From Chloroflexota bacterium (GTDB lineage: Bacteria; Chloroflexota; UBA6077; FW602-bin22; CADDYW01), in NCBI GenBank assembly GCA_021324795.1, contig JAJPIK010000112.1:1-64000 (forward strand): a stretch of 64,000 nucleotides of DNA. Direction: 5' to 3'. Below, in pieces: positions 26,426-34,302 of the stretch. The position numbers were made by a program, and so were the translations under genes. The notes under the pieces were generated by a model. The model had not been told where the DNA came from. It made no database searches and was given only the letters and a program-made list of their open reading frames with translations. Position 1 is the first letter of the stretch. Each line of letters begins with the position of its first letter.

Positions 26426-27940
26426 GTGTATACGCCAGCGCGGGATTACGTTCTCAACTATCGCGGCCCCGGCAATATGGTACCGATCTATCGGCCGATT
26501 CTCGCCGACCTCGAGACGCCGGTCTCGGCTTACTTGAAGATTGGCCGCCAGCCGGGTAGCTTCTTGCTCGAGTCGGTCGAAGGTGGTGAGCGGCTCGCTC
26601 GCTATTCGTTTCTAGGGACTTCGCCCTATTTGGTGGCCCGTTTAGATCGTGGCGAGGCCCATCTGACCAGGGGGAAAGAGGCCTGGACCGAGCGCTTCAC
26701 CAACCCGCTCGACATCGTTCGGGAAGAGCTCCGTCAGTTTCAGCCGGTTCCAGTGCGGGGGCTACCCCGCTTCGTCGGCGGTGCAGTTGGCTATCTGGCC
26801 TACGAGTGCGCGCGTTACTTCGAGCGGCTGCCGAATCCGGATGGCCCCGGCCTGGGCTTGCCGGAAGCGATCTTTCTCTTCGTCGATACGCTCCTGGTCT
26901 TCGATCACTTGCAGCACCGGATCCTGGTGGTGAGCAACGCTCATCTCAATGGCGACCGCGGCGCTGCCTATGATCGCGCGGTCGAGAAGATTGACACACT
27001 GGTCGAGCAACTGCGCGGTCCGCTCCCTGATCCTCTGGTGGTGACGCCCTGTCGAGAGAAGCCGGGCGTTCCTCAGGGTTATGCTTTCGGCGATGGTCTT
27101 TACGGCAACGTCCCGCCGGGCCGCTATCAGGAAATGGTCGTTCAGGCAAAGCGTTACATCGATGCTGGCGACATCATTCAGGTCGTGCCCTCGCAGCGCT
27201 TTTCGCGGGGTACGACCGCGCACCCGTTCTCGATCTACCGGGCGTTGCGCACGGTGAATCCCTCGCCGTACATGTATTATCTCGATCTTGGCGACTTTCA
27301 AATCGTCGGAGCATCGCCGGAGCTGCTAGTGCGGGTGGAAGACGAAGTTGTAACCACCCACCCAATCGCCGGGACGCGATGGCGCGGAGCGACGCCGGAA
27401 GAGGATCTCGCGCTCGAGCAGGAGCTCGTCGGCGACGAGAAAGAGCGGGCCGAGCACATCATGCTGGTCGACCTCGGCCGGAACGACATCGGTCGGGTGA
27501 GTCGTCCGGGAACGGTGCGGGTCAACCAACTGATGCAGATCGAGCGCTACTCGCACGTCATGCATTTGGTCTCGCAGGTCACCGGTCAGCTTCGCGATGA
27601 TCTTAGCTCATACGCGGCGCTACAGTCCTGCTTTCCGGCCGGAACGGTGTCCGGTGCACCGAAGATTCGGGCGATGGAGATCATTGCTGAGCTCGAAGGC
27701 GATCGCCGGGGAACCTATGCAGGGGCGGTGGGCTACTTCAGCTACTCCGGCAATTTGGATACGGCGATCACGATCCGTACCTGCGTCTATCGCGACGGCG
27801 TGGCGTCGGTTCAGGCGGGGGGCGGAATCGTTGCCGATTCCGAGCCGGACCAAGAACACCAGGAAACATTGAACAAAGCCCGGGCAGTGCTCCGGGCGAT
27901 CGATCTCGCCGAGGACGAGCTAGGAATCGGGAAGGGGTGA
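26426..27940 (+). CDS. trpE: anthranilate synthase component I
   Basis: A 504-residue chorismate-binding enzyme that forms anthranilate from chorismate with ammonia from TrpG. The N-terminal part has the LLES tryptophan-feedback element (SFLLESVEGGERLARYSF, near residue 46). The C-terminal chorismate-binding core carries PSPYMYYL, THPIAGTRWRG, DLGRNDIGRV, FPAGTVSGAPKIRAMEII and QAGGGIVADSEP. GTG 26426 follows GGAGGAG. It is the first gene after the T-box terminator. Confidence 0.97.
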   Translation: MYTPARDYVLNYRGPGNMVPIYRPILADLETPVSAYLKIGRQPGSFLLESVEGGERLARYSFLGTSPYLVARLDRGEAHLTRGKEAWTERFTNPLDIVREELRQFQPVPVRGLPRFVGGAVGYLAYECARYFERLPNPDGPGLGLPEAIFLFVDTLLVFDHLQHRILVVSNAHLNGDRGAAYDRAVEKIDTLVEQLRGPLPDPLVVTPCREKPGVPQGYAFGDGLYGNVPPGRYQEMVVQAKRYIDAGDIIQVVPSQRFSRGTTAHPFSIYRALRTVNPSPYMYYLDLGDFQIVGASPELLVRVEDEVVTTHPIAGTRWRGATPEEDLALEQELVGDEKERAEHIMLVDLGRNDIGRVSRPGTVRVNQLMQIERYSHVMHLVSQVTGQLRDDLSSYAALQSCFPAGTVSGAPKIRAMEIIAELEGDRRGTYAGAVGYFSYSGNLDTAITIRTCVYRDGVASVQAGGGIVADSEPDQEHQETLNKARAVLRAIDLAEDELGIGKG

Positions 27941-27946
27941 TCGACC

Positions 27947-28522
27947 ATGCTGCTGCTGATCGACAACTATGACAGCTTTACCTATAACCTGTACCAATAC
28001 CTGAGCGAACTGGGCGCCGATGTCGTCGTGCGCCGAAACGATCAGGTGACGTTGGATGAGATAGAGGATCTCAATCCTGAGCGGATCGTCATCTCACCCG
28101 GCCCGGGTGATCCGGATGACGCGGGCGTGTCGGTTGACGTCATTCGCATGTTTGGTCCACGGTTGCCGCTGCTCGGCGTGTGCCTTGGACATCAGTGCAT
28201 TGGTGCCGCGTTCGGGGGGAATGTCGTCCACGCGCCGACGCTCATGCACGGGAAAAGCTCGCTAGTCTATCACGATGGCAAGAGCGTCATGCGCGGCTTG
28301 CCAAGTCCGTTCGAAGCGATTCGTTATCACTCACTCGTCGTCGATCGACCAACCTTGCCGGATTGCCTGGAAGTCACCGCTCAAACTTCGACTGGAACAA
28401 TCATGGGGCTCCATCATCGGGAATACCCGATTCATGGGGTTCAGTTCCATCCCGAATCGATTATGACCGTCGTCGGTAAAGATCTGCTGCGCAACTTTCT
28501 GAACATAGAGGTGGAGAAATGA
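27947..28522 (+). CDS. trpG: anthranilate synthase component II (glutamine amidotransferase)
   Basis: A 191-residue class I amidotransferase that supplies ammonia to TrpE. The catalytic Cys lies in [17 protein letters not shown], the His-Glu pair in [13 protein letters not shown], and the N-terminus is [17 protein letters not shown]. It lacks the fused TrpD found in enterics. It starts 6 bases after trpE and overlaps trpD by ATGA. Confidence 0.96.
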   Translation: MLLLIDNYDSFTYNLYQYLSELGADVVVRRNDQVTLDEIEDLNPERIVISPGPGDPDDAGVSVDVIRMFGPRLPLLGVCLGHQCIGAAFGGNVVHAPTLMHGKSSLVYHDGKSVMRGLPSPFEAIRYHSLVVDRPTLPDCLEVTAQTSTGTIMGLHHREYPIHGVQFHPESIMTVVGKDLLRNFLNIEVEK

Positions 28523-29532
28523 TTCGCGAAGCGATCGCCCGGGTCGTCGCCGGGGAAAACCTGACACGCGAGGAAGCCTCGACGGTCATGGAAGAGATCA
28601 TGACCGGTCAGGCGACGCCCGCTCAGTTTGGAGCCCTGATGACCGCGCTCCGGTTCAAAGGCGAAACGGTCGAGGAGATCGCCGGGTTCGCCTCGGTCAT
28701 GCGCGAATTTGCAACCAGGGTCTCGCCATCGCGCCCGGTCGTGGATACCTGCGGGACCGGTGGTGATGGACGCGGCACGTTCAACATCTCGACTACCGCC
28801 GCCTTCGTCGCCGCTGGCGCCGGGGCCACGGTCGCCAAGCACGGAAATCGCTCGATGACCAGCCAGTGCGGCAGTGCCGACGTTTTGGAAGCATTGGGTG
28901 TGCACATTACCCTGACGCCGACCCAGGTCGAAACGTGTTTGGAAGAGGCCGGCATCGGCTTCATGTTTGCCCAGATTTTCCATCCGGCAATGAAGTTCGC
29001 GGCAGGGCCACGTCGAGAGATTGGCATCCGGACGGTGTTCAATATCCTTGGACCGCTCACGAATCCGGCTCGGGCGACTGCCCAGGTCCTAGGCGTGCCT
29101 TCGCCAGCGCTGGTTTCGCAAATGGCCGAGGCACTGGCGCTGCTGGGCACGCACCACGCGTTGGTCGTCCACGGCGAAGATGGCGTCGACGAAATCTCGA
29201 TCAGCGCCCCGACCTTGATCGGCGAAGTGCGCGACGGCGAGATCAAGACCTACCGGATCGCCCCAGAGGATTTTGGCATCGGACGGGCGACACTTGATGA
29301 CATTCGGGGCGGCGACGTCGCGACGAATGCGGACCTTACGCGCGCGGTCTTGTCCGGGGCCAATGGTCCGCGTCGATCAGTTGTTCTCTTGAACGCGGCC
29401 GCCGCCTTGCTGGCCGCGGATCTGACCGAGGATCTGGCAGATGGGATTCGCCTAGCCGGTCAGGCGATCGATTCCGGGGCGGCGAACGAGCGATTGGAGC
29501 GATTGATAGCGGTAACACAACGGTTTGCCTGA
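28519..29532 (+). CDS. trpD: anthranilate phosphoribosyltransferase
   Basis: A 337-residue enzyme that adds phosphoribose from PRPP to anthranilate. PRPP- and anthranilate-binding motifs are [37 protein letters not shown] and GPLTNPA. Its length and motif order are normal. ATG 28519 overlaps the end of trpG. A 137-base gap with a stem-loop separates it from trpC. Confidence 0.96.
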   Translation: MIREAIARVVAGENLTREEASTVMEEIMTGQATPAQFGALMTALRFKGETVEEIAGFASVMREFATRVSPSRPVVDTCGTGGDGRGTFNISTTAAFVAAGAGATVAKHGNRSMTSQCGSADVLEALGVHITLTPTQVETCLEEAGIGFMFAQIFHPAMKFAAGPRREIGIRTVFNILGPLTNPARATAQVLGVPSPALVSQMAEALALLGTHHALVVHGEDGVDEISISAPTLIGEVRDGEIKTYRIAPEDFGIGRATLDDIRGGDVATNADLTRAVLSGANGPRRSVVLLNAAAALLAADLTEDLADGIRLAGQAIDSGAANERLERLIAVTQRFA

Positions 29533-29587
29533 CTCTTGGCCTGGCTGGACTTGAAAGGATCGGTCAGGGATATCGGTGAGAGGCGGA

Positions 29588-29620
29588 GACTGCTCTCTAC
29601 TTAATAAACCAGGAGCAGTC
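29588..29620 (+). other. stem-loop between trpD and trpC
   Basis: GACTGCTC (29588-29595) and GAGCAGTC (29613-29620) form an 8-bp stem around a 17-base AT-rich loop in the 137-base spacer. No T-tract follows, so transcription probably continues. It may be an mRNA-processing or stability element. No open frame is present in the spacer. Confidence 0.4.
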
Positions 29621-29669
29621 CCCACTTGAGCCAGAAGGTAGAGCGTCCGGGCGTAGGGAAGGGTTCTGA

Positions 29670-30446
29670 ATGATTCTCGACGAGATCGTCGACCACAAGC
29701 GAAGGGAGTTGATCGAGGCCAAGCGGCGGCAACCTTTGAGTGAACTGCGCGCGGCGGCAGAAGACTTGCCACGACGGAGTGATTACGCCGCGGCGCTGCG
29801 CGGCGACGACGTTCGCCTGATTGCCGAGATCAAGCGAGCATCGCCGACGAAAGGCGTGATGCGCGACGAGGTCGATCCGGTGGTGGTGGCCGAACGCTAC
29901 GTCGCAGCGGGAGCCGATGCCATTTCGATCCTCACCGACGCGAAGTATTTTCGTGGCTCGCTGGACGACCTGATCCGGGTCGCTCAGCGCTTCTCGACGC
30001 CATTGCTTCGCAAGGATTTTTTGATCGACGAATATCAAGTCTACGAAGCTGCGCTCGCCGGCGCAGGCTCGGCGTTGTTGATCGTCGGCATCGTTGACGA
30101 TGGCTACCTGGCCGAGTTGATCGCGCTGCAACGATCACTGGGAATGGAGCCAACCGTCGAGGTGCACGACGAAGAGCAAGTCGAGCGCGCGTTGGAGGCC
30201 GGGGCATTGATCGTCGGGATCAACAACCGCGATCTGCGAACGTTTACTGTAGATCTGGCGACGACCGAGCGGCTGCGACCACTCATTCCGGAAGATCATA
30301 TTGTTGTCAGTGAAAGTGGGATACATACCGCAGCCGACGTGGAGCGATTGCGCCTGGCAAAGGTCCAGGCGATCCACATTGGTGAGGCGCTGATGGTGAG
30401 TGAAGATCCGGTCGAGAAGGTGCGCGAGCTAATGGGAAGATTCTAA
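29670..30446 (+). CDS. trpC: indole-3-glycerol phosphate synthase
   Basis: A 258-residue TIM barrel that cyclises CdRP to indole-3-glycerol phosphate. Motifs include IAEIKRASPTKGVM (catalytic Lys), DAISILTDAKYFRGSLDDL, LLRKDFLIDEYQVYEA, VGINNRDLRTF and VVSESGIHTAADV. It is monofunctional; TrpF is encoded separately downstream. AAGGG precedes ATG 29670. Confidence 0.96.
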   Translation: MILDEIVDHKRRELIEAKRRQPLSELRAAAEDLPRRSDYAAALRGDDVRLIAEIKRASPTKGVMRDEVDPVVVAERYVAAGADAISILTDAKYFRGSLDDLIRVAQRFSTPLLRKDFLIDEYQVYEAALAGAGSALLIVGIVDDGYLAELIALQRSLGMEPTVEVHDEEQVERALEAGALIVGINNRDLRTFTVDLATTERLRPLIPEDHIVVSESGIHTAADVERLRLAKVQAIHIGEALMVSEDPVEKVRELMGRF

Positions 30447-30484
30447 CGAGACAGCAGAGACGCAGAGGGAACCCTGCGGTCTCG
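30447..30484 (+). other. stem-loop between trpC and trpS
   Basis: CGAGAC (30447-30452) pairs with GTCTCG (30479-30484) and inner CGCAG (30461-30465) with CTGCG (30474-30478), giving a two-part hairpin immediately after the trpC stop. There is no T-run, so it is more likely a processing or partial attenuation element ahead of trpS than a full terminator. Confidence 0.4.
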
Positions 30485-30516
30485 TATCTTGCTAGGTGAA
30501 CGCGAACAGGGGTACT

Positions 30517-31527
30517 ATGAGCGAGAAAATTGTGTTTTCGGGTGTCCAGCCCAGTGGAGCGCTGACTCTTGGAAATTATTTGGGCGCAATTCGCAACTTC
30601 GTCACGCTGCAGTACGAGGCGCGTTGCTACTTCTGTGTCGTCGATCTGCACGCGCTGACTGTGCCGCAAGAGCCAGAGCGTCTGCGCGCCCAAACCCTGG
30701 AGGTTGCCCGCCTCTTCATCGCCTGTGGGCTCGATCCGGCGGTAAGCACGATCTTTGTCCAATCGCACGTGGCGGCACACACCCAACTTTCCTGGTTGCT
30801 CGAATGCATCACCTACGTTGGTGAGCTACGGCGGATGACCCAATTTAAGGAGAAGGCGAGGAAGCAAGAGGTCGTGTCGACTGGTTTGATGACCTATCCG
30901 GATCTGATGGCCGCCGACATCTTGCTCTACGATACGACCCATGTGCCGGTCGGCGAAGATCAGAAGCAGCACCTAGAACTGACTCGGAATCTTGCCGAGC
31001 GGTTCAACAATCGCTTTGGGCCGATTTTCGTCGTGCCCGAACCCTACATCGCACCGCGGCAGAGTGGCAGCCGGATCATGAGTCTTACCGACCCGACGAA
31101 GAAAATGTCGAAGTCTGACGAGAATCCAAACAGCTACATTCTACTGACCGATCCGCCGGACGTGATTCGGAAGAAGTTTGCCCGGGCGGTGACCGACAAC
31201 GGGCGAGAAGTGCGCTACGACGAGAAGAACAAGCCGGGGGTGTCGAACCTGATGGTGATCTTGTCACTCTGCAGTGGACGATCCTTGGAGGAAATCGCCC
31301 GGACCTATAACAGCAGTGGCTACGCTCAGTTCAAGAAAGATACCGCTGAAGCGGTGATCGCGACGCTCGAGCCGATCCAGCGGCGCTACCAGGAGTTGGT
31401 TGAATCGGGCGCGATTGATCAGGTGCTCTGCGTGGGTGCGGCGCGGGCGCGGCAGGTGGCCTCGGCCAAGCTAGCGGTGGTCCAAGACCGCATGGGACTC
31501 GTCCGAGCGCAGTGCAATGAAGGTTAA
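30517..31527 (+). CDS. trpS: tryptophanyl-tRNA synthetase
   Basis: A 336-residue class I aminoacyl-tRNA synthetase. Motifs are SGVQPSGALTLGNYLGAIRN (HIGH-like), GEDQKQHLELTRNLAERFN and KKMSKSDENPNS (KMSKS). ATG 30517 follows AGGGG; the open frame begins at GTG 30496 without a ribosome site. Placed inside the T-box-controlled trp operon, it makes charging of tRNA-Trp respond to the same uncharged-tRNA signal as synthesis. It overlaps trpF by 11 bases. Confidence 0.95.
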   Translation: MSEKIVFSGVQPSGALTLGNYLGAIRNFVTLQYEARCYFCVVDLHALTVPQEPERLRAQTLEVARLFIACGLDPAVSTIFVQSHVAAHTQLSWLLECITYVGELRRMTQFKEKARKQEVVSTGLMTYPDLMAADILLYDTTHVPVGEDQKQHLELTRNLAERFNNRFGPIFVVPEPYIAPRQSGSRIMSLTDPTKKMSKSDENPNSYILLTDPPDVIRKKFARAVTDNGREVRYDEKNKPGVSNLMVILSLCSGRSLEEIARTYNSSGYAQFKKDTAEAVIATLEPIQRRYQELVESGAIDQVLCVGAARARQVASAKLAVVQDRMGLVRAQCNEG

Positions 31528-32131
31528 GATCTGCGGCTTGCGTGATCTCGCGGCGGCGCGCGCCGCGGTCGAAGCCGGTGCTGACTACGTCGGCTTCGTT
31601 TTTGCCCCGACGCGACGCTACGTCCGGCCGGAGGTCGTCAGCTCAATTGTGCACGTGTTACCAGGCTCGGTCGGGAAAGTTGGATTGTTCGTAAACGAGC
31701 ATCCGGAGACGATTCGGTCGATTGTTAGCCAGTGTGGCTTAGACTACGTTCAGCTCTGTGGCAAAGAAACTCCCGACTATTGCCGTTCCCTGGGGGTGCC
31801 GGTCGTGAAGAGCTTACCGGTGCGAGGAGCGGCATTCGCCAACGAACTGGACCAGTACCTGGACGTCGCCGAATGGTGCGTGCTCGACGGTTTTCGGCCA
31901 AATGCCCACGGCGGAACTGGTCAGACGTTCGATTGGGCGCTCGCTGAGGCCGTGGTAGACCGAGGCCGGATCATGGTCGCGGGTGGATTGACTCCCGAAA
32001 ACGTCGGCGAGGCAATCCGAATCGCGCGGCCTTGGGGCGTCGACGTGAGCAGTGGCGTCGAAACCGACGGGCAGAAAGACGTGACGAAGATCGCGGCGTT
32101 CGTCGCCGCGGCGCGAAGGGGTGGGGCATGA
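31517..32131 (+). CDS. trpF: phosphoribosylanthranilate isomerase
   Basis: A 204-residue TIM barrel that isomerises PRA to CdRP. Motifs are [20 protein letters not shown] (catalytic Cys), [17 protein letters not shown] and [15 protein letters not shown]. It is coupled to trpS upstream and to trpB downstream by an ATGA overlap. Confidence 0.95.
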   Translation: MKVKICGLRDLAAARAAVEAGADYVGFVFAPTRRYVRPEVVSSIVHVLPGSVGKVGLFVNEHPETIRSIVSQCGLDYVQLCGKETPDYCRSLGVPVVKSLPVRGAAFANELDQYLDVAEWCVLDGFRPNAHGGTGQTFDWALAEAVVDRGRIMVAGGLTPENVGEAIRIARPWGVDVSSGVETDGQKDVTKIAAFVAAARRGGA

Positions 32132-33324
32132 GGACCGCGACGCTTCTCAAGGGGCACTTTGGCCAGTTCGGCGGACAATTCGTTCCGGAGACCTTGATGC
32201 CAGCCCTGGCCGAATTGGAGGCGCTCTACGCGGAAGCGATGGCCGATGCCAGCTTCCGGGCGACGCTTGCCGATCTGAACCGGCATTACGCCGGTCGACC
32301 AACGCCGCTCTATCTTGCGCGTTCGCTGACCGAGCGGCTGGGCGGAGCGAAGATCTACCTCAAGCGGGAAGACCTGGCGCACACTGGCGCGCACAAGATC
32401 AACAATGCGCTTGGGCAAGGGCTGCTGGCGAAGCGCATGGGCAAGCCGCGGATTATTGCCGAAACCGGGGCAGGCCAGCACGGCGTGGCGACGGCGACGA
32501 TTGGCGCGGCACTCAAGCTCGAGACGGTCGTCTACATGGGTGAGGAAGACGTTCATCGCCAGTCGTTGAACGTGTTCCGGATGAAGCTGCTGGGGGCGGA
32601 GGTCCGCTCGGTCAGTAGTGGCAGTCGCACTCTGAAGGATGCGATCAACGAGGCGATTCGCGATTGGGTGACGAACGTCGAGAACACGCACTACTTGATC
32701 GGCTCGGTAGTGGGACCGCATCCCTATCCGACGATCGTCCGCGATTTTCAGTCGGTGATCGGACGGGAAGCGCGGGCCCAGATGCTCGAACGGGAAGGGC
32801 GCTTGCCGGACTACGTCGTTGCCTGCGTCGGCGGTGGGAGCAATGCGATCGGGGCGTTTCACCCGTTTATCAAAGATGAAACGGTCAATCTGGTCGGTGT
32901 GGAAGCGGCGGGACGTGGACTGGAGACCGGCGATCACTCCGCTACGCTGTGCGCGGGCGAGGTTGGCGTGCTTCACGGTGCGCGATCGTACGTTTTGCAA
33001 GACAGCGACGGCCAGATCCGCGATACCTATAGCATCTCGGCCGGTCTGGACTACCCTGGCGTGGGACCGGAGCACAGCTATCTGAAGGATACTGGTCGCG
33101 CGACGTATCTTGCTGTCGATGATGCAGGTGCGCTGGCTGGATTTCGTCTGCTTTGCGAAACGGAAGGGATCATTCCGGCCTTGGAATCGGCGCACGCGGT
33201 CTGGCAGGCAGCCGAGATCGCGCGAAAGCTGCTGCCCGATCAGATCGTGCTGGTCTGTCTATCCGGGCGAGGTGACAAGGACATGCACACGGTAGCCGAA
33301 GCGCTGGGAGTGAAGCTGGACTGA
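32128..33324 (+). CDS. trpB: tryptophan synthase beta subunit
   Basis: A 398-residue PLP enzyme. It is the TrpB1 type, with [16 protein letters not shown] at the N-terminus and the PLP lysine in [21 protein letters not shown]. The GGGSNAIG phosphate loop and the [17 protein letters not shown] loop are also present. ATG 32128 overlaps the trpF stop and follows AAGGGG; the longer open frame from 32032 reads antisense-like Arg-rich residues and is rejected. It partners with TrpA. Confidence 0.96.
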   Translation: MRTATLLKGHFGQFGGQFVPETLMPALAELEALYAEAMADASFRATLADLNRHYAGRPTPLYLARSLTERLGGAKIYLKREDLAHTGAHKINNALGQGLLAKRMGKPRIIAETGAGQHGVATATIGAALKLETVVYMGEEDVHRQSLNVFRMKLLGAEVRSVSSGSRTLKDAINEAIRDWVTNVENTHYLIGSVVGPHPYPTIVRDFQSVIGREARAQMLEREGRLPDYVVACVGGGSNAIGAFHPFIKDETVNLVGVEAAGRGLETGDHSATLCAGEVGVLHGARSYVLQDSDGQIRDTYSISAGLDYPGVGPEHSYLKDTGRATYLAVDDAGALAGFRLLCETEGIIPALESAHAVWQAAEIARKLLPDQIVLVCLSGRGDKDMHTVAEALGVKLD

Positions 33325-33326
33325 CG

Positions 33327-34145
33327 ATGAGTATAACACGACATAAAGTAAGCCGAATCGCGAAAGTCTTCGAGCGCAGCAGATCTCAGGGGTGCATTGC
33401 CTTGATGCCGTACCTGGCCATCGGGTATCCAGACGTCGAAACGACGCTGGCCCTCGCGCCAGCCCTGGTCGAAGCCGGCGCCGACATTTTCGAGCTTGGC
33501 ATACCCTATTCGGATCCGCTCGCTGACGGTGCGACGATCCAACGGGCGACCCAGGTCGCGTTGAGGAACGGCGTCACGAGCAAAGTCTGCTTGGAAGTCG
33601 CGGCGGAGATCCGCCGCCAGGTCGACGTGCCATTACTCCTCATGGGGTATTACAACCCGATCGTCCACTTCGGCCAGGAGCAATTTTGCGCTGCGGCTAA
33701 GCAGGCGGGAGTCGATGGCTTGATCGTACCCGACGTGCCGCCGGAAGAAGCTGGCGAACTCCAAATGGCCGCTACCGCCAACCAGCTTGACCTGATCTAC
33801 CTCGTCGCGCCAACCTCGACCAACGAGCGGCTGGTAACGGTCGCTCGCGTCGCCCATGGCTTTGTCTATTGCGTCTCGTTGTCGGGCGTGACCGGCGCCC
33901 GTTCGCGGCTCTCGGTGGGCCTGCCGGAGTATCTCGCCCGGGTGCGCCGGTTTACTGATCTTCCCCTGGCAGTCGGCTTCGGGATCAGCCGTGCTGAACA
34001 TGTTCGGGAGGTCGCGCGCCACGCCGATGGTGCGATCGTCGCCAGCGCCCTGATCGATCACCTCGATCGATTGCCGCGCGAGCAGAAGGTGGCCGGGGCC
34101 GCGGCATATATCCGCGAATTGGCCGGATCAACAGCGCGGCCGTAG
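33327..34145 (+). CDS. trpA: tryptophan synthase alpha subunit
   Basis: A 272-residue TIM barrel that releases indole from indole-3-glycerol phosphate. The catalytic Glu lies in FELGIPYSDPLADG and the catalytic Asp in GLIVPDVPPEEA. The phosphate-binding SGVTGARS and GFGISRAEHV are present. It starts 2 bases after trpB and is the last gene of the operon; a terminator hairpin follows. Confidence 0.96.
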   Translation: MSITRHKVSRIAKVFERSRSQGCIALMPYLAIGYPDVETTLALAPALVEAGADIFELGIPYSDPLADGATIQRATQVALRNGVTSKVCLEVAAEIRRQVDVPLLLMGYYNPIVHFGQEQFCAAAKQAGVDGLIVPDVPPEEAGELQMAATANQLDLIYLVAPTSTNERLVTVARVAHGFVYCVSLSGVTGARSRLSVGLPEYLARVRRFTDLPLAVGFGISRAEHVREVARHADGAIVASALIDHLDRLPREQKVAGAAAYIRELAGSTARP

Positions 34146-34160
34146 ATCAGGGGTGGATTG

Positions 34161-34197
34161 CCTCCGTGTCTCTCCGGACGCGGAGGGGTATCCTCTT
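34161..34197 (+). terminator. trp operon terminator
   Basis: CCTCCGTGTC (34161-34170) pairs with GACGCGGAGG (34177-34186) with one G-U pair and a 6-base loop, then a T-rich stretch (TCCTCTTTCTT). It lies 16 bases after trpA and before the next promoter. Confidence 0.7.
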
Positions 34198-34230
34198 TCT
34201 TCCCCTCCCCCCAATCTTTCGGGCAAGGCG

Positions 34231-34239
34231 TGCTATAAT
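34231..34239 (+). promoter_or_regulatory. extended -10 promoter of ppdK
   Basis: A perfect TATAAT (34234-34239) is preceded by TGC. No good -35 hexamer is visible at 16-18 bases, which is usual for extended -10 promoters. It separates ppdK from the trp operon. Confidence 0.65.
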
Positions 34240-34302
34240 CTAACGCCGGATAGCCAGTTTGCGAGAAGTCGGCACCCACGTCAGGAGGTATTTTTTCCAG
34301 AG

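Noticed and set aside
32032-32127. Longer N-terminus of TrpB
   Set aside because: It lies wholly inside trpF in another frame, is Arg-rich, and a normal start with AAGGGG exists at 32128.
31921-33195. 424-residue minus-strand open frame opposite trpF/trpB
   Set aside because: It is a shadow of strongly conserved genes, Arg/His-rich, with no ribosome site or family resemblance.
34153-34302. Longer N-terminus of pyruvate phosphate dikinase
   Set aside because: It would include the terminator, the TATAAT promoter and the ribosome site; the family begins at MATKWVY.
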